Source: Shewanella electrodiphila (GTDB lineage: Bacteria > Pseudomonadota > Gammaproteobacteria > Enterobacterales > Shewanellaceae). From it: a stretch of DNA of 64,000 bases. The position numbers and the translations under genes were made by a program. Of this stretch, positions 54,969-64,000 are shown one piece after another. Numbering within the stretch: position 1 is the first letter of the stretch; every line of letters starts with the position of its first letter. The DNA is taken from contig NZ_JAKIKU010000003.1 in NCBI RefSeq assembly GCF_023283985.1, positions 62,001 through 126,000 of the forward strand, given 5' to 3'. The notes beneath the pieces were generated by a model. That model worked only from the letters and a program-made list of their open reading frames with translations. It did no database searches and was not told the DNA's origin.

Positions 54969-57650
54969 TTAAGCATCTGCTTCTGGTGTATCAGTCGCAT
55001 CGTCAGCAGTATTTTCTACTGCAGCTGTTTCAGACTCTTCGCCTTCAACAAACTCTTCTTCTGGGACTTCAATTTCATCAAGTCTTTGCAAACCGACTAC
55101 TTTTTCATCTTCAGCAGTACGAATGATTGTCACACCTTGTGTGTTACGACCAATCAATGAAACACCGTTAGAAGGAGTACGTACCAGAGTACCTTTGTTA
55201 CTAATCAGCATGATTTCTTCAGATTCAGTCACCTGAACAGCGCCAACGACTGCACCGTTACGCTCACTCACCTTGATTGAAACAACACCTTTAGTGCCAC
55301 GGCTCTTAGCTGGGTACTCAGATAGGTCTGTACGCTTACCGTAACCATTTTCAGTTACCGTAAGAATAGAGCCATCTTCTTTAGGAATGATCATTGAAAC
55401 AACTTTTTGACCATCTTCAAGTTTGATACCACGAACACCCGTTGCCGTACGACCCATTGGACGGATAGCAATCAGATCTTCACCAGTCTCAGGATCTTTC
55501 TTCACTTCACCCGTTTCAGAATCACGTACTTTCTCGTTAAAGCGAACAACTTTACCTTCATTCGAGAACAACATGATGTCATCACTACCATTAGTAATAT
55601 CAACACCAATTAACTGGTCATCATCTTTCAGGTTAACTGCAATAATACCGTTTGCACGAGGATTACTATAAGCAGTTAATGCTGTTTTCTTAACGGTACC
55701 GTGAGCGGTAGCCATGACAATAAACTTATCATCAGCATATTCACGCACAGGTAGAATCGCAGTAATACGTTCACCATCAGAAAGCGGTAACAAGTTAATG
55801 ATTGGACGGCCACGCGCTGTGCGGCTTGCCAACGGTAACTGGTAAACTTTAAGCCAGTACATTTTACCGAAGTCAGAGAAACAAAGAATCGTGTCATGCG
55901 TATTGGCAACAAGCAGTTTTTCAACGAAATCTTCATCTTTCACTTTCGTTGCAGCTTTACCTTTACCACCACGGCGCTGCGCTTGGTAATCAGTCAATGG
56001 CTGATATTTAGCGTAACCCATGTGTGATAGTGTCACCACGACATCTTCTTCGTTAATTAAGTCTTCAAGACTCATATCAACTTCGTTTTGATTAATCACA
56101 GTACGACGAGCATCACCGTATTGTTCTAGAATCTCTTCTAACTCTTCTTTGATGACTTCCATCAAGCGTTCAGGGCTACGTAGAATAAACAATAGACCTG
56201 CAATGAACTCGAGTAACTCTTCATATTCAGCAAGAATTTTTTCATGTTCAAGGCCCGTTAGGCGATGTAAACGAAGCTCTAGAATTGCCTGTGCTTGCTG
56301 CTCAGTTAAGAAGTATTCGCCATCACGAATACCAAATTCTGGCTCTAACCACTCAGGACGAGCTGCATCATCACCTGCTTTTTCAAGCATGCCTTGTACA
56401 TTTCCTAGCTTCCAACCTTGCTCTACTAATTTAACCTTAGCTTCTGCAGGAGTTGGTGAAGCCTTAATTAACGCAATGATTGGATCAATGTTAGCCAATG
56501 CAATAGCAAGTGCTTCTAGGATATGTGCACGTTCACGTGCTTTACGTAATTCAAATACGGTTCTACGTGTAACGACTTCACGGCGGTGAAGGATGAAACA
56601 CTCAAGCATTTCTTTTAAGTTAAACAGTTTTGGTTGACCATTTGTCAACGCAACCATGTTAATACCAAAAGAGCACTGCATTTGAGTTTGAGCGTATAGG
56701 TTATTAAGTACAACCTCGCCAACTTCACCACGTTTAATTTCAATAACAATACGCATACCGTCTTTATCAGACTCGTCGCGTAAGCCACTGATACCTTCAA
56801 TTTTCTTATCTTTTACAAGCTCAGCGATTTTTTCAATCAAACGCGCTTTGTTAACCTGATAAGGAATTTCAGTAACGATAATACGTTCACGGCCATTCTC
56901 TTCTTCAACTGCAGCTTTTGAGCGCATAACAGCACGGCCACGGCCAGTTTTGTATGCATCAATGATACCTTTACGGCCATTGATAGACGCTGCTGTTGGG
57001 AAGTCAGGACCTGGAATGTGTTCCATTAGCTGTTCAATTGAAAGACTTGGCTCTTCAATTAACGCTAAGCAACCACCGATCACTTCAGAAATGTTGTGAG
57101 GAGGTATATTGGTTGCCATACCAACAGCAATACCAGAAGAACCATTAATTAATAATGTCGGTACACGCGTTGGTAGTACAGCAGGAATAAACTCAGTACC
57201 ATCATAGTTAGGTACATAATCTACTGTTTCTTTTTCTAAATCGGCTAATAATGAATGAGCCAATTTTTCCATGCGAATTTCTGTATAACGCATTGCTGCT
57301 GCAGAATCGCCATCAACTGAACCAAAGTTACCTTGGCCGTCAACAAGCGTATAACGCATAGAGAATGGCTGAGCCATACGTACGATTGTATCGTATACAG
57401 CAGAGTCACCATGTGGGTGATACTTACCGATTACGTCACCAACAACACGAGCTGATTTTTTATAAGGCTTATTAAAGTCGTTCTTTAATTCGTTCATTGC
57501 AAAAAGCACACGACGGTGAACCGGTTTTAAACCGTCACGAACGTCGGGTAATGCACGACCTACGATTACACTCATTGCATAATCTAAATAAGAATTTTTT
57601 AGTTCGTCTTCGATGTTAATTGGCGAAATTGATGATGCCAGATCAGTCAT
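54969..57650 (-). CDS. gyrA: DNA gyrase subunit A
   Basis: GyrA cuts and rejoins DNA in gyrase. The 893-residue protein (E. coli 875) starts with [31 protein letters not shown], shown by ends only in meaning, and has the active-site Tyr in [10 protein letters not shown]. The quinolone region [13 protein letters not shown] keeps Ser83 and Asp87, the sensitive residues in E. coli numbering. The C-terminal beta-pinwheel includes the GyrA box QRRGGKGK. An acidic tail ([18 protein letters not shown]) ends the protein, as in Shewanella relatives. Confidence 0.98.
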   Translation of the reverse strand: MTDLASSISPINIEDELKNSYLDYAMSVIVGRALPDVRDGLKPVHRRVLFAMNELKNDFNKPYKKSARVVGDVIGKYHPHGDSAVYDTIVRMAQPFSMRYTLVDGQGNFGSVDGDSAAAMRYTEIRMEKLAHSLLADLEKETVDYVPNYDGTEFIPAVLPTRVPTLLINGSSGIAVGMATNIPPHNISEVIGGCLALIEEPSLSIEQLMEHIPGPDFPTAASINGRKGIIDAYKTGRGRAVMRSKAAVEEENGRERIIVTEIPYQVNKARLIEKIAELVKDKKIEGISGLRDESDKDGMRIVIEIKRGEVGEVVLNNLYAQTQMQCSFGINMVALTNGQPKLFNLKEMLECFILHRREVVTRRTVFELRKARERAHILEALAIALANIDPIIALIKASPTPAEAKVKLVEQGWKLGNVQGMLEKAGDDAARPEWLEPEFGIRDGEYFLTEQQAQAILELRLHRLTGLEHEKILAEYEELLEFIAGLLFILRSPERLMEVIKEELEEILEQYGDARRTVINQNEVDMSLEDLINEEDVVVTLSHMGYAKYQPLTDYQAQRRGGKGKAATKVKDEDFVEKLLVANTHDTILCFSDFGKMYWLKVYQLPLASRTARGRPIINLLPLSDGERITAILPVREYADDKFIVMATAHGTVKKTALTAYSNPRANGIIAVNLKDDDQLIGVDITNGSDDIMLFSNEGKVVRFNEKVRDSETGEVKKDPETGEDLIAIRPMGRTATGVRGIKLEDGQKVVSMIIPKEDGSILTVTENGYGKRTDLSEYPAKSRGTKGVVSIKVSERNGAVVGAVQVTESEEIMLISNKGTLVRTPSNGVSLIGRNTQGVTIIRTAEDEKVVGLQRLDEIEVPEEEFVEGEESETAAVENTADDATDTPEADA

Positions 57651-58006
57651 AAACTGCTCGTTCCCCTAAAATTAGCGCACAATAATTATTCCATTTTATT
57701 GTGTAGCTCAAAAACGTGATTTGGCATTCTAACACAGATATAAAAAGTGGCTAGACCCTAGGACAACGAAAAGTTAAAGCAAGTGAAAAACTGAATAAAA
57801 ACAGCAAGAATAAGTCAATATTGTTTAGGTTTCTCTACTATTTAAATTACGAAAATGGTTTAACAAATATCGGATGTCCTTTTTATCTACAAATAGTGTT
57901 GAATATATAACCAACTAGAAATGAATCTTGTTTCATCTCACTATGTTTATTGCAACGGATGGTTATAATGCATGCAATAATCACTAATAAATCATGGGTC
58001 CTTGCA
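57651..58006. other. Intergenic region between gyrA and ubiG
   Basis: 356 bases with the divergent promoters of gyrA and ubiG. No small gene or clear regulatory site was recognised. Confidence 0.5.
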
Positions 58007-58735
58007 ATGTCGAATCAAGAACACACCACTCAACAAAATGTTGATCATCAAGAAATCGAAAAATTTGCCAATATGGCTGAGTCTTGGTGGGATCCAAATG
58101 GTGACTTTAAACCTTTACATTTACTGAACCCATTGCGATTAAATTATATCGACCAAACCTGTGGTGGTTTGTTTGGTAAAACAGTCGTTGATATTGGTTG
58201 CGGTGGTGGCATTTTGTCTGAAAGCATGGCAAAAATAGGCGCGAAAGTGACTGGGCTTGATATGGGTGAAGCCCAAATAGAAGTGGCAAAGCTGCATGCA
58301 TTAGAAACAGGCGTGACAGTGGATTACGACACAATGACAGCTGAAGAGCATGCTGGTGCAAACCCTGCTAAATACGATGTTGTCACTTGTATGGAGATGC
58401 TTGAGCACGTCCCTGACCCATTATCTGTGATTCAAGCCTGTTGTGACATGGTAAAACCTGAAGGTTATGTGTTCTTCTCAACCATTAACCGCAATATGAT
58501 GTCTTATATACAAGCCATTGTAGGTGCTGAATATGTATTAAAAATGCTGCCAGTCGGCACACACGATCACAGTAAGTTTATTAAACCATCTGAGTTAATA
58601 AATTTAGTAGATAAAACAGATCTAATTTGTCGTGATGCCCTAGGTATTACCCATAACCCATTATCGGGTGTATATAAGTACACTAATAAAGTTGACGTTA
58701 ATTATATGATTGCCACTCAAAAAGTGGCTGACTAA
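58007..58735 (+). CDS. ubiG: Ubiquinone biosynthesis O-methyltransferase
   Basis: UbiG carries out both O-methylations of ubiquinone synthesis with S-adenosylmethionine. The ATG at 58007 (MSNQEHTT, 242 residues) aligns with the E. coli start (240); upstream in-frame ATGs at 57950-57968 would add unsupported residues. Motifs: [28 protein letters not shown] (family N-terminus, given by its ends), [16 protein letters not shown] for AdoMet binding, [11 protein letters not shown] and FFSTINRN. It is divergent from gyrA, as in E. coli. Confidence 0.96.
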   Translation: MSNQEHTTQQNVDHQEIEKFANMAESWWDPNGDFKPLHLLNPLRLNYIDQTCGGLFGKTVVDIGCGGGILSESMAKIGAKVTGLDMGEAQIEVAKLHALETGVTVDYDTMTAEEHAGANPAKYDVVTCMEMLEHVPDPLSVIQACCDMVKPEGYVFFSTINRNMMSYIQAIVGAEYVLKMLPVGTHDHSKFIKPSELINLVDKTDLICRDALGITHNPLSGVYKYTNKVDVNYMIATQKVAD

Positions 58736-58870
58736 TTAATAGTTTTCATGGGTAGCATCAAATACGGTGCTGCCAGAGGCAAAATGCTTCGTTGATAGAA
58801 TTAGCTTTGACAAAGAGTGCTAATCCGTTTTACTCATTGATAAAGTGTCGATTACGTATCTAAGGGATGT

Positions 58871-59536
58871 ATGAATTCGATTAAAGCAGTGTTGTTTGAT
58901 TTAGATGGTACTCTTGCTGATACCGCCCCAGATTTGATTCATGCATTAAATTTAAGCTTACAAGAACGCGGCATTGAGTCTAAAAGCGTTGATGAATTAC
59001 GTTACTCAGCTTCTCATGGAAGTTTGGCACTGGTTAAAGCCGGAGTGCCACACCTTGATGAAGCATCTCAAATTGAAATTCAACAATCCTTATTGGCCTA
59101 CTACAAACTAGTCAATGGTGAGAAAGCGAAATTATTTCAAGGATTCGAAGCCTTCCTAACTTTATTAGATAGTCATAATATCCCATTTGGGATCGTCACT
59201 AATAAGCAAGCTAAGTTTACTCGCCCTCTAGTCTGTGCTTTAGGGCTGACTAAAAGGGCCAAAACGGTAATTAGCGGTGACTCAACTCAATATCCAAAAC
59301 CACATACTGCGCCAATGCTATTAGCCGCTCAACAAATTGACTGTCTACCAGAGCAGATCTTATACCTTGGTGACGCTGAGCGTGACTTAGTCGCGGCAGA
59401 AAAAGCAGGTATGATTGGTGGGACGGCATTGTGGGGGTATTTGTCTGAATCTGATACACCGTCACACTGGCCAAGCCAACTTGAATTCGAATCAGTTCAT
59501 GCGCTCCAGCAATACTTTCTAAATACTGTTCTCTAA
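58871..59536 (+). CDS. HAD-family phosphatase, MupP-like (N-acetylmuramic acid 6-phosphate phosphatase?)
   Basis: The 221-residue HAD-IA phosphatase has the catalytic VLFDLDGTLADTAPDL, then GIVTNKQAKFTRPL, KPHTAPMLLA and LYLGDAERDLVAAEKAGM. It has usually been called phosphoglycolate phosphatase (Gph). Details such as KLFQGFEAFL...FGIVTNK and the C-terminal WGYLSESDTPSHW resemble Pseudomonas MupP, which acts in peptidoglycan recycling and also lies next to ubiG and near gyrA. I therefore favour MupP but cannot exclude Gph. A 14-base tandem repeat begins in its last codons and supplies the stop codon. Confidence 0.82.
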   Translation: MNSIKAVLFDLDGTLADTAPDLIHALNLSLQERGIESKSVDELRYSASHGSLALVKAGVPHLDEASQIEIQQSLLAYYKLVNGEKAKLFQGFEAFLTLLDSHNIPFGIVTNKQAKFTRPLVCALGLTKRAKTVISGDSTQYPKPHTAPMLLAAQQIDCLPEQILYLGDAERDLVAAEKAGMIGGTALWGYLSESDTPSHWPSQLEFESVHALQQYFLNTVL

Positions 59537-59580
59537 ACACTGTGCTCTAAAAACTGTTATCTAAACACTCTTCTCTAAGT
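59525..59580. repeat. Four tandem copies of a 14-mer overlapping a stop codon
   Basis: ACTGTTCTCTAAAC, ACTGTGCTCTAAAA, ACTGTTATCTAAAC and ACTCTTCTCTAAGT follow head to tail without gaps. The stop codon TAA of the HAD phosphatase gene lies in the first unit, so the array starts within the gene. It looks like recent slippage. Confidence 0.9.
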
Positions 59581-60138
59581 ACTGGGGCATTTCCATTCGT
59601 TTACCGTACTTTAAGACTAATTTTGACAGTGTTTTAATGGATTAAATAATACCAGTTTGGCTTAGCAAAACCTTTCTATAAAGATCAAACTATTTTTTCA
59701 ACAAAACAATCGATCGCTGAATATTGTAGCGATCAAACCGAACTCGTTCTTCGTTCAAAATTTAACCTAGCCTAATTATTCAAAGCGTAATTTGCGTTAG
59801 CAGGTTAGCTTTTACTAACTTGTTTCACTATACATAAGATATCCACAAGTTATTCAGTAAAATCTTGCTTGCAAAAGTACGCCAACCTCACTATCTTGTA
59901 TGTATCAAATTTAAAAACACCATATCTTGTGTATGACATCACCACGAGACACTAGCTTAAAAAGCTCAGTATCTCGCTGTATCACTAGTATTTTTGTAAA
60001 TTTAATGTTGTAAATGCTTTTGGATGATCGACTTACAAGGGAACGTAATGTGATTTATTGGCGATCGTAAGCAGTACGGTTAAACAAGATCCAAATAATA
60101 AATTACACCAATAAATATAGAACCAAGGTCTCTTTTTA
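59537..60138. other. Upstream region of nrdAB
   Basis: 602 bases with no gene. After the tandem repeats it holds ATATCCACA at 59839-59847, one mismatch from a DnaA box, and two NrdR boxes further right. DnaA control of nrdAB is known in E. coli; here the single weak box is only suggestive. Confidence 0.6.
59886..59932 (+). promoter_or_regulatory. Paired NrdR boxes of the nrdAB operon
   Basis: ACACCATATCTTGTGT at 59917-59932 is close to the NrdR consensus ACACWATATWTTGTGT. A second, weaker copy, CCTCACTATCTTGTAT at 59886-59901, lies 31 bases upstream, which is three helical turns, the spacing known for NrdR. They are about 210 bases before nrdA. Confidence 0.78.
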
Positions 60139-62427
60139 ATGAACAGCAATATGACAGTCACTAAACGTAGTGGCGAGCGCGAAACAATCGATTTAGATAA
60201 AATTCATCGCGTTATCGAATGGGCAGCAAAAGGACTGAATAACGTATCAGTCTCTGAAGTAGAATTACGATCACACCTGCAGTTTTTTGATGGTATTCCA
60301 ACTGAAGCTATTCATGAAACTATTATTAAAGCCGCTGCGGATTTAATTTCTCCAGAATCGCCAGATTATCAATTTCTTGCTGCACGCTTAGCTGTTTTCC
60401 ATCTTCGTAAAAAAGCCTTTGGCCAATTTGAGCCTCCAAAGTTAGTCGACCAAGTTAACCGTTTAGTAGAAATCGGTAAATACGATAAGCACATCGTTGA
60501 AGACTACACAGCTGAAGAATTAACCATTCTTGACGGCTACATGGATCATTGGCGTGATATGAACTTTTCATATGCTGCAGTTAAGCAGTTAGAAGGTAAG
60601 TATCTAGTACAAAACCGTGTGACTAACGAAATATACGAGAGTGCCCAGTTCCTTTATATTTTGGTCGCTGCATGTTTATTCGCTAAGTATCCAAAAGAAA
60701 CCCGCCTTGACTACATCAAGCGCTTTTATGATGCGGTTTCTACTTTTAAGATTTCATTACCTACGCCGATTATGGCTGGTGTAAGAACGCCGACTCGTCA
60801 GTTCAGCTCGTGTGTATTAATTGAATGTGATGACAGCTTAGATTCAATCAATGCTACAGCGTCTTCAATCGTTAAATACGTTAGCCAACGTGCTGGTATT
60901 GGTATTAACGCTGGACGTATACGTGCATTAGGAAGCCCTATTCGCGGCGGAGAAGCATTCCATACTGGTTGCTTACCATTTTACAAATATTTCCAAACAG
61001 CCGTTAAGTCATGTTCTCAAGGCGGTGTTCGCGGCGGTGCAGCAACCTTGTTCTACCCTATTTGGCATCTAGAAGTTGAATCTCTGCTGGTACTGAAAAA
61101 TAACCGTGGTGTTGACGATAACCGTGTTCGTCACCTTGATTATGGTGTGCAATTAAACAAGCTGATGTATCAGCGTTTAATTAAGTCTCAAAACATCAGT
61201 TTATTCAGCCCATCTGATGTGCCTGGTTTGTACGATGCATTCTTTGCTGACCAAGTTGAGTTTGAACGCCTTTATTTGCAGTATGAAGCTGACACTAGCA
61301 TTCGTCGTAAAGAGATTAAAGCGGTTGAATTATTTTCACTAATGATGCAAGAACGTGCTTCTACTGGTCGTATTTACATTCAAAATGTTGACCATTGTAA
61401 TACCCACAGCCCGTTTGATCCGAAAGTTGCACCAATCAAACAATCTAACCTTTGTTTAGAAATTGCCTTGCCAACTAAGCCAATGAAAAACATTGAAGAT
61501 CCAAATGGTGAAATTGCCCTTTGTACTCTTTCAGCGCTAAACCTCGGTGCAATCAATGATTTATCAGAGTTAGAGCCTTTAGCTGATTTAGCCGTTCGTG
61601 CTTTGGATAACTTACTCGATTATCAAGATTACCCAATTATCTCTGCGCAACTTGGTTCAATGAATCGTCGTACGCTAGGAATAGGTGTAATTAACTTTGC
61701 AAATTACTTAGCAAAAAATGGCATGAAATATTCTGATGGCTCAGGTAACAACTTGACTCACAAAACCTTTGAAGCAATTCAATTCTACTTATTGAAAGCG
61801 TCAATGAACTTAGCCAAAGAGCAAGGTGCATGTCCGTTATTTAACGAAACGACTTATGCAGAAGGTATCTTGCCAATTGATACTTACAAACGTGACTTAG
61901 ACAAAATCTGTGATGAACCATTACACATGGATTGGGAAGGATTACGTAGCGACATTAAAGCGCACGGTTTACGTAACTCAACGTTGTCAGCATTGATGCC
62001 TTCAGAAACCTCTTCGCAGATTTCTAACGCGACCAACGGTATTGAACCACCACGTGGATTAATCAGCGTTAAAGCAAGTAAAGACGGTCAGTTAAAGCAA
62101 GTAGTACCAGATTTTGATGAGCTTAAGCATCAGTACGAATTGCTTTGGAATATGCCGAACAATAACGGTTATTTAGAATTAGTCGGGATTATGCAGAAGT
62201 TTATCGACCAAGCAATTTCCGCCAACACTAACTACGACCCTACTCGCTTTGACGGTCAAAAAGTTCCAATGCAAACCTTGCTTAAAGATTTGCTAACAGC
62301 CTACAAGTTAGGGGTAAAGACCCTTTACTATCACAACACTCGTGATGGTGCATCAGACAACTTAGACGACATTACTGTAGTCGAAAAAGAAGATGACGAT
62401 TGTGCCGGCGGCGCTTGTAAAATTTAA
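60139..62427 (+). CDS. nrdA: Ribonucleoside-diphosphate reductase, alpha subunit
   Basis: Class Ia ribonucleotide reductase large subunit, reducing NDPs to dNDPs. The 762-residue protein equals E. coli NrdA (761). It has the ATP cone (VTKRSGERETIDLDKIHRVIEWAAKGL, given by ends), active-site cysteines in QFSSCVLIECDDS and SNLCLEI, the RGGAATLFYPIWHLEVESL region and the C-terminal redox pair CAGGACKI. It forms an operon with nrdB and the ferredoxin gene, under NrdR boxes. Confidence 0.98.
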   Translation: MNSNMTVTKRSGERETIDLDKIHRVIEWAAKGLNNVSVSEVELRSHLQFFDGIPTEAIHETIIKAAADLISPESPDYQFLAARLAVFHLRKKAFGQFEPPKLVDQVNRLVEIGKYDKHIVEDYTAEELTILDGYMDHWRDMNFSYAAVKQLEGKYLVQNRVTNEIYESAQFLYILVAACLFAKYPKETRLDYIKRFYDAVSTFKISLPTPIMAGVRTPTRQFSSCVLIECDDSLDSINATASSIVKYVSQRAGIGINAGRIRALGSPIRGGEAFHTGCLPFYKYFQTAVKSCSQGGVRGGAATLFYPIWHLEVESLLVLKNNRGVDDNRVRHLDYGVQLNKLMYQRLIKSQNISLFSPSDVPGLYDAFFADQVEFERLYLQYEADTSIRRKEIKAVELFSLMMQERASTGRIYIQNVDHCNTHSPFDPKVAPIKQSNLCLEIALPTKPMKNIEDPNGEIALCTLSALNLGAINDLSELEPLADLAVRALDNLLDYQDYPIISAQLGSMNRRTLGIGVINFANYLAKNGMKYSDGSGNNLTHKTFEAIQFYLLKASMNLAKEQGACPLFNETTYAEGILPIDTYKRDLDKICDEPLHMDWEGLRSDIKAHGLRNSTLSALMPSETSSQISNATNGIEPPRGLISVKASKDGQLKQVVPDFDELKHQYELLWNMPNNNGYLELVGIMQKFIDQAISANTNYDPTRFDGQKVPMQTLLKDLLTAYKLGVKTLYYHNTRDGASDNLDDITVVEKEDDDCAGGACKI

Positions 62428-62447
62428 TCAATAATTAGCATATAATT

Positions 62448-62470
62448 GCGGGGGCTTTCCCCGCTTTTTT
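62448..62470 (+). terminator. Hairpin between nrdA and nrdB
   Basis: GCGGGG and CCCCGC around CTTT, followed by TTTTTT, 20 bases after the nrdA stop and only 12 before the nrdB ATG. It looks like a partial terminator/attenuator that would lower nrdB relative to nrdA, or a stability hairpin. Confidence 0.8.
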
Positions 62471-62481
62471 GGGATATATAA

Positions 62482-63612
62482 ATGGCTTACTCTACTTTTT
62501 GTCAAACACCGAACAATCCAATGAACGAACCAATGTTCATGGGCCAATCAGTTAATGTTGCGCGTTACGATCAACAAAAATATGAAGTTTTTGAAAAGTT
62601 AATTGAAAAGCAATTATCTTTTTTCTGGCGCCCAGAAGAAGTAGATGTAAGTAAAGATAAAATCGATTATCAAAGTTTGCCTGAGCATGAAAAGCACATT
62701 TTCATCTCAAACCTTAAATACCAAACGTTACTTGATTCTATTCAAGGCCGTTCACCAAACGTTGCCCTTTTGCCGTTAGTGTCGTTACCTGAATTAGAAA
62801 CTTGGATTGAAACTTGGTCATTCTCAGAAACCATTCACTCACGTTCGTATACCCATATTATTCGTAACATCGTTAACGATCCTTCGGTTGTATTTGACGA
62901 TATCGTTGTGAACGAAGAAATTCTGAAACGTGCTGGTGATATTGCTCAGTACTATGATGACCTCATTGAGTTAACTCAAGTATTCAATCTGCATGGTGAA
63001 GGCACGCACACGATTAATGGTAAAGAGATAGCTGTTAGCTCTCGTATCCTTAAAAAATCACTTTACCTGTGCATGATGTCAGTCAACGCTTTAGAAGCGA
63101 TTCGTTTCTATGTCAGTTTTGCCTGTTCATTTGCTTTCGCGGAACGTAAGTTGATGGAAGGTAATGCTAAGATTATTCGCTTAATTGCTCGCGATGAAGC
63201 ATTGCACTTAAATAGTACGCAGCACATAGTGAATATCATGCAAGGTGGTAAAGACGATCCTGAAATGGGCGAAATCGCTAAAGAATGTCACGATCAAGCC
63301 TACGATATTTTTTATAAAGCAGCTGAACAGGAAAAAGAATGGGCACAATACCTATTCAAAGATGGTTCAATGATTGGCTTAAATGAACAAATTTTATGTC
63401 AGTATGTTGAGTACATTACCAACCAACGTATGAAGGCTGTTAACTTACCGCAACCCTACCCAGAGCAAACTAATCCACTACCTTGGATGAAAAACTGGTT
63501 AGAAAGTGACGCTGTTCAAGTAGCGCCGCAGGAAGTTGAAGTTTCATCATACTTAGTGGGACAGATTGACTCTGCAGTCGACAGTGATGAGTTCTCTGAT
63601 TTTGACCTATAA
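62482..63612 (+). CDS. nrdB: Ribonucleoside-diphosphate reductase, beta subunit
   Basis: NrdB holds the diiron-tyrosyl radical of class Ia ribonucleotide reductase. The 376-residue protein (E. coli 376) begins [19 protein letters not shown] and has iron-ligand motifs [27 protein letters not shown], given by ends, and [17 protein letters not shown]. The C-terminal tail SDEFSDFDL, which docks into NrdA, is present. It follows nrdA across a hairpin and overlaps the ferredoxin gene by 26 bases. Confidence 0.98.
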   Translation: MAYSTFCQTPNNPMNEPMFMGQSVNVARYDQQKYEVFEKLIEKQLSFFWRPEEVDVSKDKIDYQSLPEHEKHIFISNLKYQTLLDSIQGRSPNVALLPLVSLPELETWIETWSFSETIHSRSYTHIIRNIVNDPSVVFDDIVVNEEILKRAGDIAQYYDDLIELTQVFNLHGEGTHTINGKEIAVSSRILKKSLYLCMMSVNALEAIRFYVSFACSFAFAERKLMEGNAKIIRLIARDEALHLNSTQHIVNIMQGGKDDPEMGEIAKECHDQAYDIFYKAAEQEKEWAQYLFKDGSMIGLNEQILCQYVEYITNQRMKAVNLPQPYPEQTNPLPWMKNWLESDAVQVAPQEVEVSSYLVGQIDSAVDSDEFSDFDL

Positions 63613-63940
63613 GCACAATTTTAAAAAAGCGCCCATTGTCAGTTTAAATGGCGAACCGGTGTTGCTGTTCAACCAGCAGCAACACACACTACTTGAAGTA
63701 TTAGAAACTAAAAAAGTAAATGTTTTCTCTGAATGTAGAAATGGGTTTTGTGGCGCTTGTAAAACCAAGGTCAACAAAGGCAGCGTTCGTTACCTTACTA
63801 AGCCATTGATTGAGCTTAAACAAGATGAATGCTTACCTTGTTGCTGCGTGCCTGATACAAATCTAGATCTAGATTTGACCACAGATGAGCCCAGTAACTT
63901 ATATGTTCAACATAACAAGTCTGTGGTTTTCTTAGATTAA
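63587..63940 (+). CDS. yfaE: 2Fe-2S ferredoxin of the YfaE type
   Basis: YfaE supplies electrons to maintain the diiron-tyrosyl cofactor of NrdB. The ATG at 63587 (117 residues) overlaps the end of nrdB; this overlap implies translational coupling. The plant-type 2Fe-2S motif CRNGFCGAC (C-X4-C-X2-C) near residue 50 is followed by the fourth Cys in CLPCCCVP near 85. E. coli YfaE has 84 residues, so this one is longer at both ends. Its place after nrdB matches E. coli. Confidence 0.9.
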   Translation: MSSLILTYKHNFKKAPIVSLNGEPVLLFNQQQHTLLEVLETKKVNVFSECRNGFCGACKTKVNKGSVRYLTKPLIELKQDECLPCCCVPDTNLDLDLTTDEPSNLYVQHNKSVVFLD

Positions 63941-64000
63941 GCTAAGGTGAATTGTCTTAAAAAAAGCACTAACCCTTGGCTTTCTTTGCCTCATTAAACA

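Noticed and set aside
56149..56589. 146-codon plus-strand frame opposite gyrA
   Set aside because: Antisense shadow of the conserved gyrA coding frame, Ser/Arg-rich, no ribosome-binding site; the same holds for plus-strand frames opposite rpsA.

Overview
The window reads as a chromosome segment of a marine gammaproteobacterium, most probably Shewanella. The evidence is the conserved block serC, aroA, cmk, rpsA, ihfB, lapA, lapB, pyrF beside gyrA, ubiG and nrdAB, the low G+C codon use, and the gene types and protein sequences throughout. No rRNA, tRNA, CRISPR array or intact insertion sequence was seen.

Left end (1-2350): the 3' part of a DUF1566/EF-hand gene, a small secreted protein, and a broken copy of the umuD start that still has its promoter and LexA box. 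Sugar region (2200-18750): galK and galT with a LacI-family regulator; a GNAT gene with an apparent frameshift; then genes that together encode a complete route from L-galactose to central metabolism. These are a plant-type L-galactose dehydrogenase, a COG3618 lactonase, an LgoD-like L-galactonate 5-dehydrogenase, a UxuB-like reductase, UxaA altronate dehydratase and KDG kinase. A GH29 lipoprotein and a vSGLT-like sodium/galactose symporter complete the region. Galactose of both D and L form occurs in red-algal galactans, so the region looks like a dual D-/L-galactose utilisation island. It is bounded on the right by a second copy of the small secreted gene followed by the intact SOS-controlled umuDC operon, so the island lies between two directly repeated segments.

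Middle (21600-43600): mostly single-gene units. They include a YgjV-like membrane protein, a CHMI-like isomerase, a lipoprotein, an HlyD/YibI-like pair divergent from a LysR regulator, the PatZ lysine acetyltransferase, a secreted HExxH protein, a diguanylate cyclase, ecotin, a second-type RecQ helicase, TapT, PssA, PBP4 (DacB), a DmdC-type acyl-CoA dehydrogenase, a free-standing polyvalent-protein (LPD1-like) domain protein, a DUF2058 protein and a DECR-like SDR.

Right part (43580-64000): housekeeping genes pyrF, lapBA, ihfB, rpsA, cmk, aroA, an aromatic/aspartate aminotransferase, serC, a serine beta-lactamase-like hydrolase, gyrA, ubiG, a MupP-like HAD phosphatase, and nrdA-nrdB with a YfaE-type ferredoxin behind paired NrdR boxes.

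The most notable system is the L-galactose pathway. Each enzyme family is individually known, but their combination here, with a UxuB-type enzyme in the tagaturonate reductase position and a GH29 plus vSGLT-like entry module, predicts an integrated L-galactoside catabolic route. All functional calls come from reading the sequence and recalled family knowledge; no database search was run.
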